Shown here one piece after another: positions 36,121 through 48,589 of a stretch of DNA of 64,000 nucleotides (positions are counted from its first letter, which is position 1; every line of letters begins with the position of its first letter). The translations under genes were made by a program, and so were the position numbers. The notes under the pieces are model-generated. The model was not told where the DNA came from. It worked only from the letters and a program-made list of their open reading frames with translations, and searched no databases. Source of the DNA: Morchella semilibera (taxonomy: Eukaryota > Ascomycota > Pezizomycetes > Pezizales > Morchellaceae); NCBI GenBank assembly GCA_009192285.1, contig WBVU01000004.1:4300001-4364000 (forward strand), given 5' to 3'.

Positions 36121-38562
36121 AGATATCAACGGGATTAAGACGTCAGAATAAGTCACGGCAGTGGCTGGAAAAGGGGATTATGGGGGTGATCCCATATCAT
36201 GGAGTACATGCAGCTACCACGTGTAGAGAGACTCTGGTCCGCTGACTGGCTGGGCATTAATGATATTGATCATACACAGGTAATACCCAAAACATTAATT
36301 CTTAGCCAATGTAACTGTGCACATATACCCCCGTGTCTAAATAATTCGAGCTACTGAAGTAACGGTACTGGTCTTTGACATAAGATATGCTCTTATTCCT
36401 ACCTTTTAGGTACTTGTATTTATCTGAATATTCATTACTAGCTCCTTGTATCTCCACTAGTAAATTAACATCAACGGTAGAATTTCCAGTGGTGCTCAGT
36501 GGTACTGGGTTTGGGGGGGAGTTGCGGGAGCTAGCACTTGGGCAAGAGTGCACACATTAACACAAAGCTCTGGTGCTAAACATTGCTTTCTGCAACCCTT
36601 AAGCCCGGTAGACACAAAAATTACAAACTGCAGTCCTAGTAACGATGGCCTTTTTTGTAGCATACTAGTGTTGTTTTAGGGGGTGAAGATGGTGATGTCG
36701 AAGCCCAATTCAGCTAGCGGGCTTGATTGATGCTACCCAAGTTTCCACCCACGATTGAAGATCGATGCTACGTGCGCAACTGGCCATTCCTGACAATGAT
36801 TCATCTCTCAAACACCACACACGGAGCCCCCCACCCCGTCGTGACCGCTTTTGTGTAAGTTGGGAATACGGGGGCAGTGTGTTTTGACCCGGCAGCGATG
36901 AGAATCTATGATTTTAGTTTTTTCCACAGGGCCCTGGTGGCCCTCGCCCCTCTCAAAAACACCAAATAGGGTGTAATACTGACCAGTAACACCAGAATTC
37001 TCCATTGACAAAAACCCATACCCACCCACAGGCCACCTATTCAAAACCAACCTGCCTGCCCCTACCCGCGAACCTCAATGCCTCAATGCCACCGGATGTG
37101 TTTCGGGCGGGCCAACTATATATCCCCAACGGCGGATGTAGCAGGAAGAAAGGGAAAAAAAAAGTATGTTATGATTGCGGATGTGGTCAGTGATTATATA
37201 TGCACTTTATGCTTAAATTAGGCTGGTTGTAACATGTGCATGACCTGAGGTTGTAATGCTTGCTCTCTGTGCGACAACGCACTTTTAGCAGACAAAGCAG
37301 GTGGGAGAAGGGAGGTAGAGCACAAATGGTAAATGGTAATGTATGTGTGCTGTAGTGGAGCGGCGAGGTGTTCCCTAACAAGAACTAAGGAGGGGAGAGT
37401 CGTAGTCTTATGTGCACTTCTGCTGCTGCTGTTGCCTAGCTAGCTGTCTATCTGGTTTTCTCCTTAACTCAGGCGTACTCTCTCTGAGCGTGTAGAGAGA
37501 TTTGTGTGTGTAGTGCTCGATTATGAAAAGAGCATCCATCCAGTGGGCAGTGGGTGTAGAGAAGGAGATGGATCCCCGGGTTGAACGAGCTTCAAGATTT
37601 GGTTGGTAGAGGTCCTAAGCAGATTGATAACAGACAGGGGTCAGTCAGCATCGGTTCGGGTTGCAGCTCGTATAGAATGACGTCGAGATATGGCATGCGT
37701 AAGGAATTACATTTAACAGCGTAAGCATCAACTCATGAACGTGCGGGGGTAGTGGTTTCAGTTTCGCTATCTAAATGCATGTACCTACATACTCAACTTC
37801 TCGACAAGCGAATAGGTGCTTGTTTGTAAGGGACCTACATGTATCTCTATCTGTCGAGCGTACCGCCGTACCCCAGGTGTCTGTCTGTCCATGTCGTCGG
37901 CAAATTGATGTATGCAGGGCTTGGCTGCCGAGTGTTTGTAAGAAACAGGGATATTTTCGTAAGCCATCCGACACTGTCCTGCATACCAAGCTTCTTCAAA
38001 TCGCACCCCCCATGATTACGACATGATACCTAAGCCAGATAGTAAAGATTCGAAATCTAACCCCCCCCCCCCCTCTTGCAGACAACCTGCCCACGGACCA
38101 CAGACATCAGAAACTTAGAAAGGTTTTGCTGCAAATTCTTTTACGAAGCACTTGTCAATACTGGCTGTACAGGGACCACTCTTGCTAGGCTCGATTCTAG
38201 ATCAATCGCCCAGGCAAAAATTCCTCTAATGGATGATTGGCAACCGTGACAAATCGGAAAAACCCCACTATATCAAACCCTTGCACGTGCGTCAGAGGTG
38301 GTAGCGCCAAGCCACTCCCCTTCTTGATCATCAAGACTCTGCTAAGCAGGCCGTAATAATCAAATTTCTGCAATCAGAAAACCAGTATGCAAATAGTGTA
38401 GAGAAATTTCTGGCACCCTACATGTGTGGTGGAAATTTAGCCTCTTAGTAATTAAGTGTTATTGGATCCCGGAAAGGTCCTGGTCCATAGAGAGGACAGC
38501 GGGGCAAAAAAAGGTCGTTACTAGTGCCGGCCGGTATGGGTTGTGGCCCAAGGGACCTACCA

Positions 38563-38570
38563 TATATAAA
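38563..38570 (+). promoter_or_regulatory. TATA-like box upstream of the flavodoxin gene
   Basis: TATATAAA, 140 bases before the start codon at 38710, followed by a CT-rich leader. The position fits a core promoter of a well-expressed stress gene. Confidence 0.5.
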
Positions 38571-38709
38571 GATCTCTGTATCCCCCCCGTCCTCGACAAT
38601 CCTCTATCCAACTCACAGCTCTCCCAACCTTGATCACCCATCCTTCATCTTTAACACCTCACCATTTCGCCAGAAAGTTAATTAGACCTAAAATCCCACA
38701 ATTAATACA

Positions 38710-39461
38710 ATGGCTCCCCGCGTTGCTATCATTATCTACTCCATGTACGGCCACATTGCCCAGTTGGCCGAGGCTGAGAAGGCTGGTATTGAGTCCGCTG
38801 GTGGTTCTGCTACCATCCTCCAGTAAGTATTCGTAAAAGTTTTGCCATTGAAGCAGTAGCATTGCTTCAAAAGCTAGGCCCTTGCTTACATTTTTCTTTA
38901 GGGTCCCTGAGACTCTTCCCGATGAGGTTCTTGCAAAGATGCACGCACCACCCAAGCCTGCCTACCCAATTGTTAGCGCTAAGGACCTGAAGAACTACGA
39001 TGCTTTCCTCTTCGGTATCCCTACACGTTACGGAAACTTCCCGGGGCAGTGGAAGGCTTTCATTGACACCACCGGTGGTCTCTGGGGCGAGGGTGCTCTC
39101 ACCGGAAAGTACGCTGGTGTCTTCATCTCCACCGGTACCCAGGGTGGTGGACAAGAGGTTACTGCCTTGAACGCCATGTCCACTTTTGCTCACCATGGAA
39201 TCATCTTCGTTCCCTTCGGATACAAGCACGCTTTCCCAATCCTTGCCTCCAACGAGGAGGTCCGCGGCGGATCCCCATGGGGTGCCGGTACCTTTGCTGT
39301 AAGCTTTCACCCCATTGCCCATTAAACTTCCGTCTGCAGCTTGCTAATTAAGTTCATAGGGTGCCGACGGTTCCCGCCAGCCCTCAGCAAAGGAGCTCGA
39401 GATTGCCACCATCCAGGGCAAGACGTACTACGAGACTGTCGCTCGTGTCAACTTCGCGTGA
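38710..39461 (+). CDS. PST2: Pst2/WrbA-type flavodoxin-like NAD(P)H:quinone oxidoreductase
   Basis: FMN-dependent two-electron quinone reductase of the WrbA/Pst2 family. In yeast the Pst2, Rfs1 and Ycp4 members sit at the plasma membrane in eisosomes and protect against quinone and oxidative stress. Exons: 38710-38822, 38902-39298 and 39360-39461, giving 203 aa, the same size as the Alt a 7 group. Seen motifs: [17 protein letters not shown] (phosphate-binding loop for FMN), [29 protein letters not shown] and [11 protein letters not shown], ending [11 protein letters not shown] and TGA. The frame stays open directly after this TGA for 55 further codons (separate entry). A TATA-like box lies 140 bases upstream. 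Confidence is high for the family; localisation is inferred from yeast. Confidence 0.95.
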
Positions 39462-39629
39462 CTGCATGGCACCCCCGAGAAGCTAGCAGCCACCGCGGAG
39501 GCGCCAGCAGCATCAACATCAAAAACAGAAAACACAGAAAAGAAAGATGTCGTCCCAGAGAAGAAGAAGAAGGATATTGATGAGGAGGGTGGTCCCTGCG
39601 GGCTACCAGCCAAATGCGATATCATCTAG
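39462..39629 (+). other. In-frame 55-codon extension after the flavodoxin stop, ending in a CaaX-like motif
   Basis: Immediately after TGA (39459-39461) the same frame reads CTG CAT GGC and stays open to TAG at 39627-39629. It encodes LHGTPEKLAATAEAPAAST, a Lys/Glu-rich linker (EKKDVVPEKKKKDIDEEGG) and the end GPCGLPAKCDII. The composition looks like an ordinary tail: Ala/Pro/Thr, then charged, then two cysteines with the last in CaaX position. It does not look like 3' UTR. TGA followed by CT is a known leaky context. No intron of normal size would remove the stop. A TGA sequencing error is the main alternative. Confidence 0.6.
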
Positions 39630-41038
39630 GGGGGACAAAGAGTAAGAGCAATAATTATAATGTATAGGTGCTAGCCGGTGTGCATACAAACTCTTATCTT
39701 TTGTTTCTTCTGATGTACTTTTTGCTTCCCTTTGGTCTTTTCGGGCATTGGTAATTTTTTTTGTTTTGTGTTTAATAGCGTAGCGTCTTTACTATTGGTA
39801 CCAATTAAAGTAACTTCTAAAAAATGCTTGTTGAGTGATGATTATATGTGGTCGGGCCTCCATTAGTTGTGCGACACTGTCAGCATATTCCACCTTCTTC
39901 AACTCTTACATAGCAGCTACTGGAAGGCTCAGACCCAACACCGTTCCTCTTGTAGCTCAACAGACCCCTAAGCGAACCACTTGCCGCGCCCGATGTGTAC
40001 TCAGCCAAACCCAGCCCTGCAGGACAGGGATCCTATATTCCATTGTACCTATTCGCTGTACAACGGTTCCGGACAGAGAACATTGGCATGCGCTACGTAG
40101 AACATTTCGCAATTACGAGCAGGATCGCGATATCATTCATGGACACCTGGATCATCGGAGCGGGGTTTCGGCACGGAGAACGTGTGGTGTCTGAGATGCC
40201 CGTTGTAAGGAGATAAGTACATGTACATGTACTCTATGCATGCGGCCCAAGGCTGACAGGTTTAGAGTAAACGGTCTGCAGGGTGCATGTCTTTACGGGG
40301 GCGAGCGTAACCGAGTGATGGGGGGTGATTAAGGAATTATTTAGAGAAAGATAAAATGGAGTGAGTGAGGACCCGCTTGGGTTTGATTGTTGATGGGGTG
40401 CTTGAAGAAGTTGATCTGTGGTCGTAACGATTGTGGTTGTTACCTGTTTGCATGTAGGATTTCGCAGTCTTAATAGAGGACACTCATTATTTAACCCTAA
40501 CGTCTATTGGTCCACTCTTCCTTCAATTCAGGCATCAGTCCTTATACGTGTAGTACACCCTTCGCCAATTCTCCTCAGCTCAGAGCTCCCGATAAAAAAA
40601 AGGCCTCCTATACACTATAGCTAAGGGACTGATTCTCTGCCTAAGCTCAGTGTCCCTGTTGAACTCACTGGCATAAACGGCGCGTTAAGAGGGGGCGCCC
40701 TGAAAATATCTATCTAGAACACATTCACATTATGATGCATCGGGAACTGGACTCCTCGATATCAGCATAAACACATAAGTCAATCTAGGCCCCGAATCAA
40801 GCTTCTCATTCCAAAAGCCCCCATCTTCCTTCCCTAGTTCGCCAGAGCTACATATGCACACTCCCTGCGCTGCCTCAAGCCCGCATAGCCACAATAAAAC
40901 AAATAATAACAACTCTAGCTTTGAGGGTTAGGGTTGCAAAACTTGGCTTCAACACAGCGCACTCCCGCGATTGGCTTTTTTCACAGGCACCAGCGCAGGT
41001 ACCGAATTCCACCCACAAACGCATCCACGCCACACCCA
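39630..41038. other. Intergenic, no gene seen
   Basis: The T-rich 3' region of the flavodoxin gene, then about 1 kb without coding signature. Two overlapping TACATGTA copies lie at 40218-40231. The MSH1 promoter, with TTAGGG-like words, lies near 40924. Confidence 0.55.
40922..40935 (+). promoter_or_regulatory. Telobox-like AGGGTTAGGG upstream of MSH1
   Basis: GAGGGTTAGGGTTG lies about 105 bases before the MSH1 start. TTAGGG words in promoters can be bound by Tbf1-type factors in fungi. Only the motif is seen here; the function is inferred. Confidence 0.3.
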
Positions 41039-44000
41039 ATGCGCTCGATATTGGCATCCTCACGTCCCCGGACACCACATTTGCGCCCCAAATATCGCTG
41101 TCACTACAGACCCCCCACTGCCGGCGCCCCGCGCGGTAATCTCAGCCCACTACAAGCGTGTCGGTGGCAGCCGTTGCTACCATTGTGTAAATCGCAGACT
41201 CGCGGCGCAAAAGTAAAGTCGAAAATGCGCTTAGATGAGCTCCCTCAGGGCCTTCTGAGCTCGGGGGGCCTTCCACCGCTACCAGAGAGCGAGGGCGAGA
41301 AGGCTGGCGGGGAGAGCTACTCGACAGTCATTCAGCAGGCACGGAATAATATGCGGCGGTTCCCACAGTGTGTGCTGCTGACGAGGGTCGGTGGGTTCTA
41401 TGAACTATATTTTGAGCATGCAGAGGAGGTGGGCCCGTTGTTGGGGCTCAAGGTGGCAAAGAGGAGGTCGGGCGGGGGGAGGGCACCGGTTTCTATGGTG
41501 GGATCCTATTTGTTTGGTGTGGTGGTGGTGGTGGTGGTGGTAGGGTACTGACGAGTGTGGTAGGCTGGGTTCCCGTTTTATCAGCTCGACCGGTTTTTGA
41601 AGGCGCTGGTCCAGGAACATGAGCTCTATGTCGCGATTAGTGAGGAGTTTGAGAACCCGGACAAGAGCGGTCTCAATTGGGACAGGAAGGTATCACGAAT
41701 TATTACTCCCGGAACACTAATTGACGAGAAGTTTATGAACCCCTATGAGAACAACTTTCTTCTTTCTGTGTCGGTGCCACAGCTTCCTGGCCTGGTTTCA
41801 TCACTTGGCACCGAAGTAGGGCTAGCATGGCTGGATCTGTCCACAGGCGACTTTTTCACCCAGCAGAGCACCGTTGGCATGCTCAGTGGGGACATCGCCA
41901 GGATTGGACCCCGCGAGATTCTCTTTCCTGAAAGGCAGTCGGTGGAGATTGAGGGTGAGGGGCAGAGAGATCTGCTGCAGGAGCTTGAGAGGGAGGGGAA
42001 CCTCATCACGTATCACTCGGAATCGAAATATCCTGGGAGTGATGAAGTATCTATAAATTGCGTAGATGATTGGAACCAAATGCTGGAGGCGCCTGTCCCA
42101 AGCGATGTCAAGGCATCTATGAGCACTCGGGAAATTGAAGCTGGCAATCTATTATTGAGCTATGCGCAAGCTAGACTACCGGGGATACATATGAAGCTTC
42201 AACCTCCGATTAGAAAAACTATTGAAGATACAATGTTGATTGACTCTAGGTCGATGAAGGGCCTGGAAATCAAGACTACTTTGAGAGACGGTCTACAAGT
42301 CGGAAGCTTACTGCACACAATCAAAAGAACAGTAACAAAATCCGGGACCCGGTTATTAAGTAGTTGGCTAAGTACACAGACCACCCTCCCAATAATCGGC
42401 ATTTCAATCATTTCCACTCACTGACCCGCATCACAGCATCCCCCGTCACATCCGTCAGCATAATCGACAACCGCCTGAACCTTGTCGAAACATTCCGCTA
42501 CAACTTCCCACTCCGAGAAAACGCAACACTTCTCCTCAAAAAGACCCACGACTCCCAAAGGATCGTCCAGAAATTCACTCTAGGTCGCGGAGATGCCGAC
42601 GACCTCATAGCCCTCGCAGCGACCATAAATATTACTAATGAGCTTAAAGACCTACTAAACTCTAGCATGGCATCATCACCCCTAGAGACACCCGACGCTA
42701 AACACCCACACCAGGCGAGCATGAAGGCGCTTCTCCGCAGACTGGACATTCCACTGGCACTGGCCAAGAAAATCAACAAATCTATCGACGAGGAAGGGCT
42801 AATGCAGCAGCAGCGTAACGAGCAGTCGGAGGCCGCAGAGATGATCGCGAGGGTCCATGAGGCCATCAAAGACATTAGAGACGATGATGGCAGCGGGAGT
42901 ACCCTTGAGGACGCAGCTTCAATGGAGTCAAAAGAGATACTGAGCTCTGCGGCCGCGGGGCTGCGGAGACGCAGGATACTATCGGGGAAAGATCAGGAGC
43001 GACAGGAGGCGTGGGTCATGAAAAAAAGGTTTGCTACCGAAAGCCATAGCTTGTTATTGTTACTACAAAAGAGAATAGTACTTGTTGTTAGAGATATAAT
43101 GTCTTTCTTTTCTTCACCACAACCTTTTATCGTATCAAATTGGCTTATACAATTCTGTGCTCTGGGGGGCGGTAACCCGTCCCCATTCCCACTAGTAATC
43201 GCCGTGATTTCTCAGTGCTTCGACTACACTGACGAAACTCCATAAGACACTGGAGAGACTGGACCAACAGCGAGGAGAGCTAGAGGAGAAGCTACGTAAC
43301 ACTTTAGGTACACACACACATATATATATGATTTCTGACGCCGTTTACATGTGCATGTGCTGATTATGATCCGTAGAAGCGCCATCGCTGACTTTGCGCT
43401 GGAACCCGGGCTACGGTCACATCTGCCACGTAAAGGGTAAAGACATAAACTCATCGCACCCAGTCCTCGAAGGCGCCCAGTCCGTCAGCATCAGCAAGAC
43501 CACTCGCTCCTTCCACCTACCGGTAACACCCCCCCCCCCCAATCACGGCATCACAATTGCTGATAACAACGTGCGGTAGGAATGGACAGAACTGGGTCGC
43601 GATATGGATATGATCCGCCAACAGATCCGCGGCGAGGAACAGAACGTCTTCAAGTCCCTCCGCGGCGCCGTATGTCCTCTTCTTCTCCCGCTTTATATTG
43701 GCTAGGTGCCTGACCGAGGGGGGGGGCAGGTAATCAAAGTACTCGTCAAACTGCGCAGGAACGCCGCCGTGCTGGACGAGCTTGATATCGCATGCTCATT
43801 CGCCGCGTTGGCGCAAGAGCAAAACTTCACTCGTCCCATTCTGAACCTTGGGTAAGTTAGAGTAGATGATACTTTTCTCCACAACGGTCAGTCCTGACAA
43901 TCGGGAATCCCAGTGTAACCCATAAGATCGTCGGCGGCCGCCACGCAATGGTGCAGGCCGGTTTGCAAAGCAAGGGAAGGTCATTCACGCCCAACGACTG

Positions 44001-45088
44001 CTTCGTCGGGGGCAAGGAGAGGCTCTGGATTGTTACTGGGTTTGCCTACTTATCCCTTCTTTCCCTTCCTCTATGAGCTGGGCTGAGCTAAATCGATATG
44101 TGCCAGACCAAACATGGCGGGGAAGAGCACGTTCCTGCGCCAGAATGCACTCATCTCGATACTGGCACAAACGGGCTCGTTTGTGCCGGCCGAATACGCA
44201 GAGATTGGTATCGTGGACAGGATATTCAGTCGGGTATGATCCGTTCCTCCCCTTGGCTTTATTCGTTGGGATGTTGAGCTTGGATCTAATAGGTAATGTG
44301 TAAGGCAGGTGGGCAGCGCGGATAATCTCTTTCGCGATCAGTCGACGTTCATGGTGGAGATGCTAGAGACTGCGCAGATCTTGAAGCTGGCGACGCCGAG
44401 GTCTTTTGTGAGTAGCGACCCCGCCCTATCCAATTTGGTCCCTTCGCTTGCGGTGGGGAGGGGGCGTAAGCACCATATCTATATCTAGGGAAGAAGAAGC
44501 TTTCCGATACCTGCAGGGGTGGAAATGTCACCGGGTACAGGGAAGGAGGGCCTATCCGACCCCTCTCGATCCTTCAAGCCCCTCCATTCCAACCTACATT
44601 TATAAGCACCATATTAATAATATACTCAATAGGTAATCATGGACGAAGTCGGCCGAGGTACCACGCCCCTCGACGGTTTAGCAGTGGCATACGCTTGTCT
44701 CCACCACCTCCACAGCATCAATCGCAGCCGCGCTCTCTTTGCCACACACTTCCATGATCTCGCAGACATGGTGCGTGACTTTGAGGGCGTGGGATGCTAC
44801 TGTACGGATGTCGAGGAGGAAGAAGATGGATCATTTGCGTATATACATAGGTTGCGTAAGGGAGTGAACAAACAATCGCATGCATTGAAGGTTGCGATGC
44901 TGGCTGGTAAGTCTGCCTTGGAAAGGGATTGTAGTGGAGAAAGGCTGATTAATTGTATTTTAGGTATTCCAGAAAGCGCGATTAGGGTTGCGGAGGAAAC
45001 TTTGGGGAGACTGCAGGCGGGGATGGTAGAGAATGAAGGAAACGAAGGGAATGAAGGAAATAAAGTGGGGGCGGAGGCGGAGGGGTAG
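41039..45088 (+). CDS. MSH1: Mitochondrial DNA mismatch-repair ATPase MSH1 (MutS homolog)
   Basis: MutS-family mismatch-binding ATPase that maintains mitochondrial DNA. Twelve exons: 41039-41497, 41564-42371, 42437-43028, 43216-43307, 43377-43522, 43580-43669, 43730-43851, 43914-44039, 44107-44233, 44309-44407, 44633-44906 and 44964-45088, giving 1019 aa. The first 60 residues are Arg/Ser/Pro-rich with almost no acids, as expected for a mitochondrial presequence; [19 protein letters not shown] follows. The mismatch-binding domain has [20 protein letters not shown] (the GFYEL loop) and [13 protein letters not shown]. The ATPase has Walker [10 protein letters not shown] (split by an intron after GG), Walker [16 protein letters not shown] and the [10 protein letters not shown] loop. 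The start is the first ATG; the frame is open upstream to 40925 but without ATG. Introns 3 (187 nt) and 10 (225 nt) are long for this window. Confidence 0.95.
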
Positions 45089-46005
45089 TTCGGGGTGGAT
45101 GAATAGTAGTTAGTTAGTTTTTCGGCGCACCAATATACCTATTCTTATTATCGTTACCATTGAGTATATGTACTTATAAATCCGTCTGTATTCATGTACC
45201 GTCAACGAGCTGCAGTGTGACGGCATTCGTAGATACCCGGGCTTATTAGAGCTGTTTTGGGGAAGGTTGTCGCACGAAAGGAAGTCTTATTTGCATTCTT
45301 CAGATAGGGCGAGTGCTGCAGTGTGACCCGTGCTTGACCACCACACAAATTTGACAAATACTTGCCTTGCAAACCCAAACTTTACCTTGTACACGTCGTT
45401 AAGTTAGCCCAATGGTAGATAATTATTAATCCTTAGAGCAATTAATCAATTCTGCAATCAGAATACATTCCTTATTGTCGGTCTCTAATACTAATATGAC
45501 GTACTATCTAGTCCATTGCTCTGAAATCAGTGCATTATAATTACGCCGTGTATTTGTCAGTGAGAGACGATATTTGTATTTTTTTGTCTGGGTTTTAGAA
45601 CTCTCTGCCCTCATAGGCCCGAGTCATGGTGAGATCCAGTTGCCTGTTTCTGGGTGCTATACCCACAATCTCAAGTAGATGCACGTAGACGTTAAACAAA
45701 CAGGTTCGATCGAGAGTCATTCATGTGGCACAATTACAAATTGGTTGTACAGGCTTTCCACATAGTGCTTTTGAACCGTTCTCCGCGGATGCAGGTACAT
45801 TATAAAGCACTCCAGTATTCGTATGTAAATGTTATAAGTACAAGCACTTAAGAAGCCTCTCCCGCTCTTTCTTCTACTCACTCATCAGGCCTCCAGTTCA
45901 TCGATTCTCAAACCAGTGTCATTCAGTCTAAAGAAACAGATAGTCAATATCTCGCGCATTACTCAATCAGATTGAATCCGGTTTGATCTCAAACTTCCTC
46001 ACACA
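45089..46005. other. Intergenic, no gene seen
   Basis: Spacer between two genes in the same direction. A B-box-like GGTTCGATCGAG occurs near 45703 without a convincing partner A-box. A TATAAAG word lies near 45801, about 200 bases before the hydrolase start. Nothing else is supported. Confidence 0.5.
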
Positions 46006-47180
46006 ATGCTTCTCCAGAAGTTTCTCACGCTTTCTTTTCTCGCACTACCCTCCTCCGGGTTTCAATGCAACACTACCAATTATAGCTGTACTCCTGGGCT
46101 GCCTATCCCACCTCTCGAGCCCTCAACGCAGGCCGTGGCAGACTACCTAGCTTCGCAAACGCCCCTAAACAACTACAGCTATTCCGACTCCCGTGTGGTA
46201 TTCGACAACTTCAATATACCTACTAACCCGAGCCTCGACACAGTCATATACAACGAGATCAATGTCCCGCGGGGGCCAACGGGGAATCTCAATCTCCATA
46301 TTTATAAGCCGAAGGACATTGGAACAAAGATAGTGCCGGCAATCTTATATCTTCATGGTTAGTAGTTGTTTACTATCCCAACGCTGGGGCGTGGCTAATA
46401 GCTGTTGAAAACGGTAGGCGGTGGGTGGATCCTAGGGGACCCAGTGGCCTACCAGAGGGCGATTATCAGTCTCGTAAAGGACACTGGTGCGGGTGTTGTA
46501 TTTGTTAACTATACGAGGGCTCCAGAAGCACAATATCCTACCCCCATTGAGGAAGCATACTCGGCCCTGCAGTGGCTCTATGCTGAGGGCGGAAGCTATC
46601 AGCTCGACACCGAGAAGGTTGCCTTTGTCGGTGACAGTGTCGGAGGTACGCCAATTCAATTCCTGTAGATGCCAACTACTTAAGCTGACACATTATATAA
46701 CCAGGCCATATGTCTATCGGCCTCAGTCTCCTCTCCGTAGAACGCAACACCACTCTCCCTCTGTACCAGGTCCTGATATACCCCGTCACCGATATCGCCT
46801 GCGAGAGCTTTACATACACCCTCTTCCGCGACGGCCCCTTCCTCACTGCCGATCTTATCCGATGGATGATCGATGCGTGGACCCACGACGTCAGCCGGCG
46901 GAGCGAAGTACTTGCCTCGCCGCTCTACGCGACCGAGGACCAGATCAAGGGCTTCCCTCCAACCCTCGTCATCACAGCAGAGTCGGACCCACTACGTGAG
47001 GAAGGCGAGCAGTTTGCAAGGAACTTGGCGGCGGCAGGAGTCGATACAACAACGCTCAGGGCTGGTGGAACGTTCCATGGGTTTTGGTCGGTGAACGCAT
47101 TAAGCGAAACGCCTGCCGCGAGGGCGGCGAGGGAATTGGTGACGGTGAAGTTGAGAGGGGTGTTTAGAACGGGGTATTGA
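46006..47180 (+). CDS. Secreted alpha/beta hydrolase, HSL/acetyl-hydrolase type
   Basis: Carboxylesterase/lipase-like serine hydrolase of the HSL (Abhydrolase_3) family. Exons: 46006-46357, 46418-46645 and 46705-47180, giving 351 aa. The N-terminus MLLQKFLTLSFLALPSSGFQ is a typical signal peptide. The oxyanion-hole motif HGGGW is assembled across the first splice junction (LYLHG + GGW). The nucleophile is in GDSVGG, split across the second junction. The acid is in ESDPLREEGEQF and the histidine in GTFHGFW. There are several N-glycosylation sites (NTT, NYS, NYT). The substrate is unknown; short-chain esters are typical for the family. No biosynthetic cluster surrounds it. Confidence 0.93.
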
Positions 47181-48589
47181 GCTGATATTATAAATACATA
47201 TATGTAGATACACGACATATGTGTCATTATATATATAGTTGAGAATTTATGTGCCAAATTATAGTGTATCGATATCCAAGGGTCCAGCAGCGGCGAAGGT
47301 GCAGATGTAAATAACCTTTGGTTGTTTAGGCTCCCGTATGGCTTCAATCGGCCCGTTATGGCGCGGATGATCGCTGGTGATATATATGACGAGTGATCAG
47401 CCGTGACTAATGCGCGCGTGGGTTGGTCTCGTAATCGTCATATCCTATCACTCGCAGCCGATAGGTCTGGCTAGCTCCGTAGCCACTCTCATCCCCTATA
47501 TCTTCACAATATACAGAGAATCATCGACTTACAGCTAAGATTCGCGATGCACCCCCTATTATCCTTCCTGCGGGATAATACCCTCGGGACAGCGCTGCTG
47601 TAAAAAACAGCGGTGGTAAAGGTGAACCAACCAAAAAATATGGCCGTATTAGCCAGTACTGGCATTTGAAATGTGAAAGAAATTGAAAACAGACAAATCC
47701 TTCCCCCAGCAATAACCGTAAGAGCAAGTGTTTTCACAAAGAAGTAAACACGACGCACAAACCGCCCCGATCATGAATAAAGTCGATCCAGCAGCCAACC
47801 GACAGCAATGGCCACCCGCCATAGCTAATTTTCAACAGATGGCAAACCCTTATAAAGATGATCTCTTAATTAACTGCAAATATGGAGAAAGGTGGGTGAT
47901 GAAAAAAGACCGAGTGATAGCTTGTGATTATCCCCTTCATAGCTCCACGTGAGCTAGGATTCAAAGTCTCGCCGCAGGCCGGTCACCTCAACGTGGACTC
48001 TTTAAGAACAACTACCAAGCCCGCCCATTTCTTCCTATTACATGGCGACATCCATGTTAGCATATTGGAAATGTATCTGCCCCACCGATGCATGATGATG
48101 TTGGCTCCCACTTACAGTTTATATTGATAATAACCAATGACCACCAAAACTGGAATAACTCCCTATTCGCCCCATAAGCGAGATCTTTGCTGTTTCCACG
48201 ACCCGCACAAGCTCCCGTAGTGACATAATGTTGCAGACAGTGGACCAACCGGGATGATGGCAGGAGCGGATGGTTTGGGATGATGGCTGCGATGTGGAGA
48301 TGAATGGCACAGCGACAGGGGAAAGGATTGGGTGTAGGAGGTATCTGAGAAATGATCACTGCAAGGATGTTCGGGCAAATCGCGTGGTGCAGAAGTTTAT
48401 TAACGGATCTTATAGATTATATCGAATACGCAGAGAAATATACCAGGAAAAAAAAAACAGAAGAAGCAGGCAATTTATCAATCTAAAGTTGACAATCTAA
48501 CTCAACACAGGCTAGTACAGGTATTGGCACTACCCTCCAAAGTTATTATTACTAAATTTACTCATAACAATACCGCTGTAGTTACCAAT
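47181..48589. other. Intergenic, no convincing gene
   Basis: AT-rich spacer between converging genes. It contains a short hairpin near 47592-47613 (GCTGCTGTAAAAAACAGCGG) and a weakly BTB-like fragment (47773-47952, separate entry). Confidence 0.5.
47773..47952 (+). pseudogene. Possible BTB/POZ-domain fragment
   Basis: A 59-residue open frame includes DDLLINCKYGERWVMKKDRV, which resembles the start of a fungal BTB domain (SDL-I-CG-R-W-VHK). Nothing after its stop continues the fold convincingly in any frame. It is either a remnant or a chance match. Confidence 0.22.

Larger units (their letters stand above)
34739..38709. other. Intergenic, no protein gene seen
   Basis: About 4 kb. It contains TACATGTA sites (35965, 37836), a tRNA-like stretch (36008-36120), a C run at 38061-38073, and a TATA-like box at 38563. 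No open frame has a recognisable motif. Confidence 0.55.

Noticed and set aside
40934-41038. Non-ATG upstream extension of MSH1
   Set aside because: Open in frame but starts with TTG just after a stop; the first ATG at 41039 already gives a complete presequence.
44639-45088. Treating the final MSH1 exons as a separate small gene starting at ATG 44639
   Set aside because: The sequence is the Walker B and following part of the MutS ATPase and joins in phase to the upstream exon through an AG at 44631-44632.
45605-45735. Possible second tRNA-derived element with AGGTTCGATCGAG
   Set aside because: No plausible A-box or cloverleaf; single B-box matches are common by chance.
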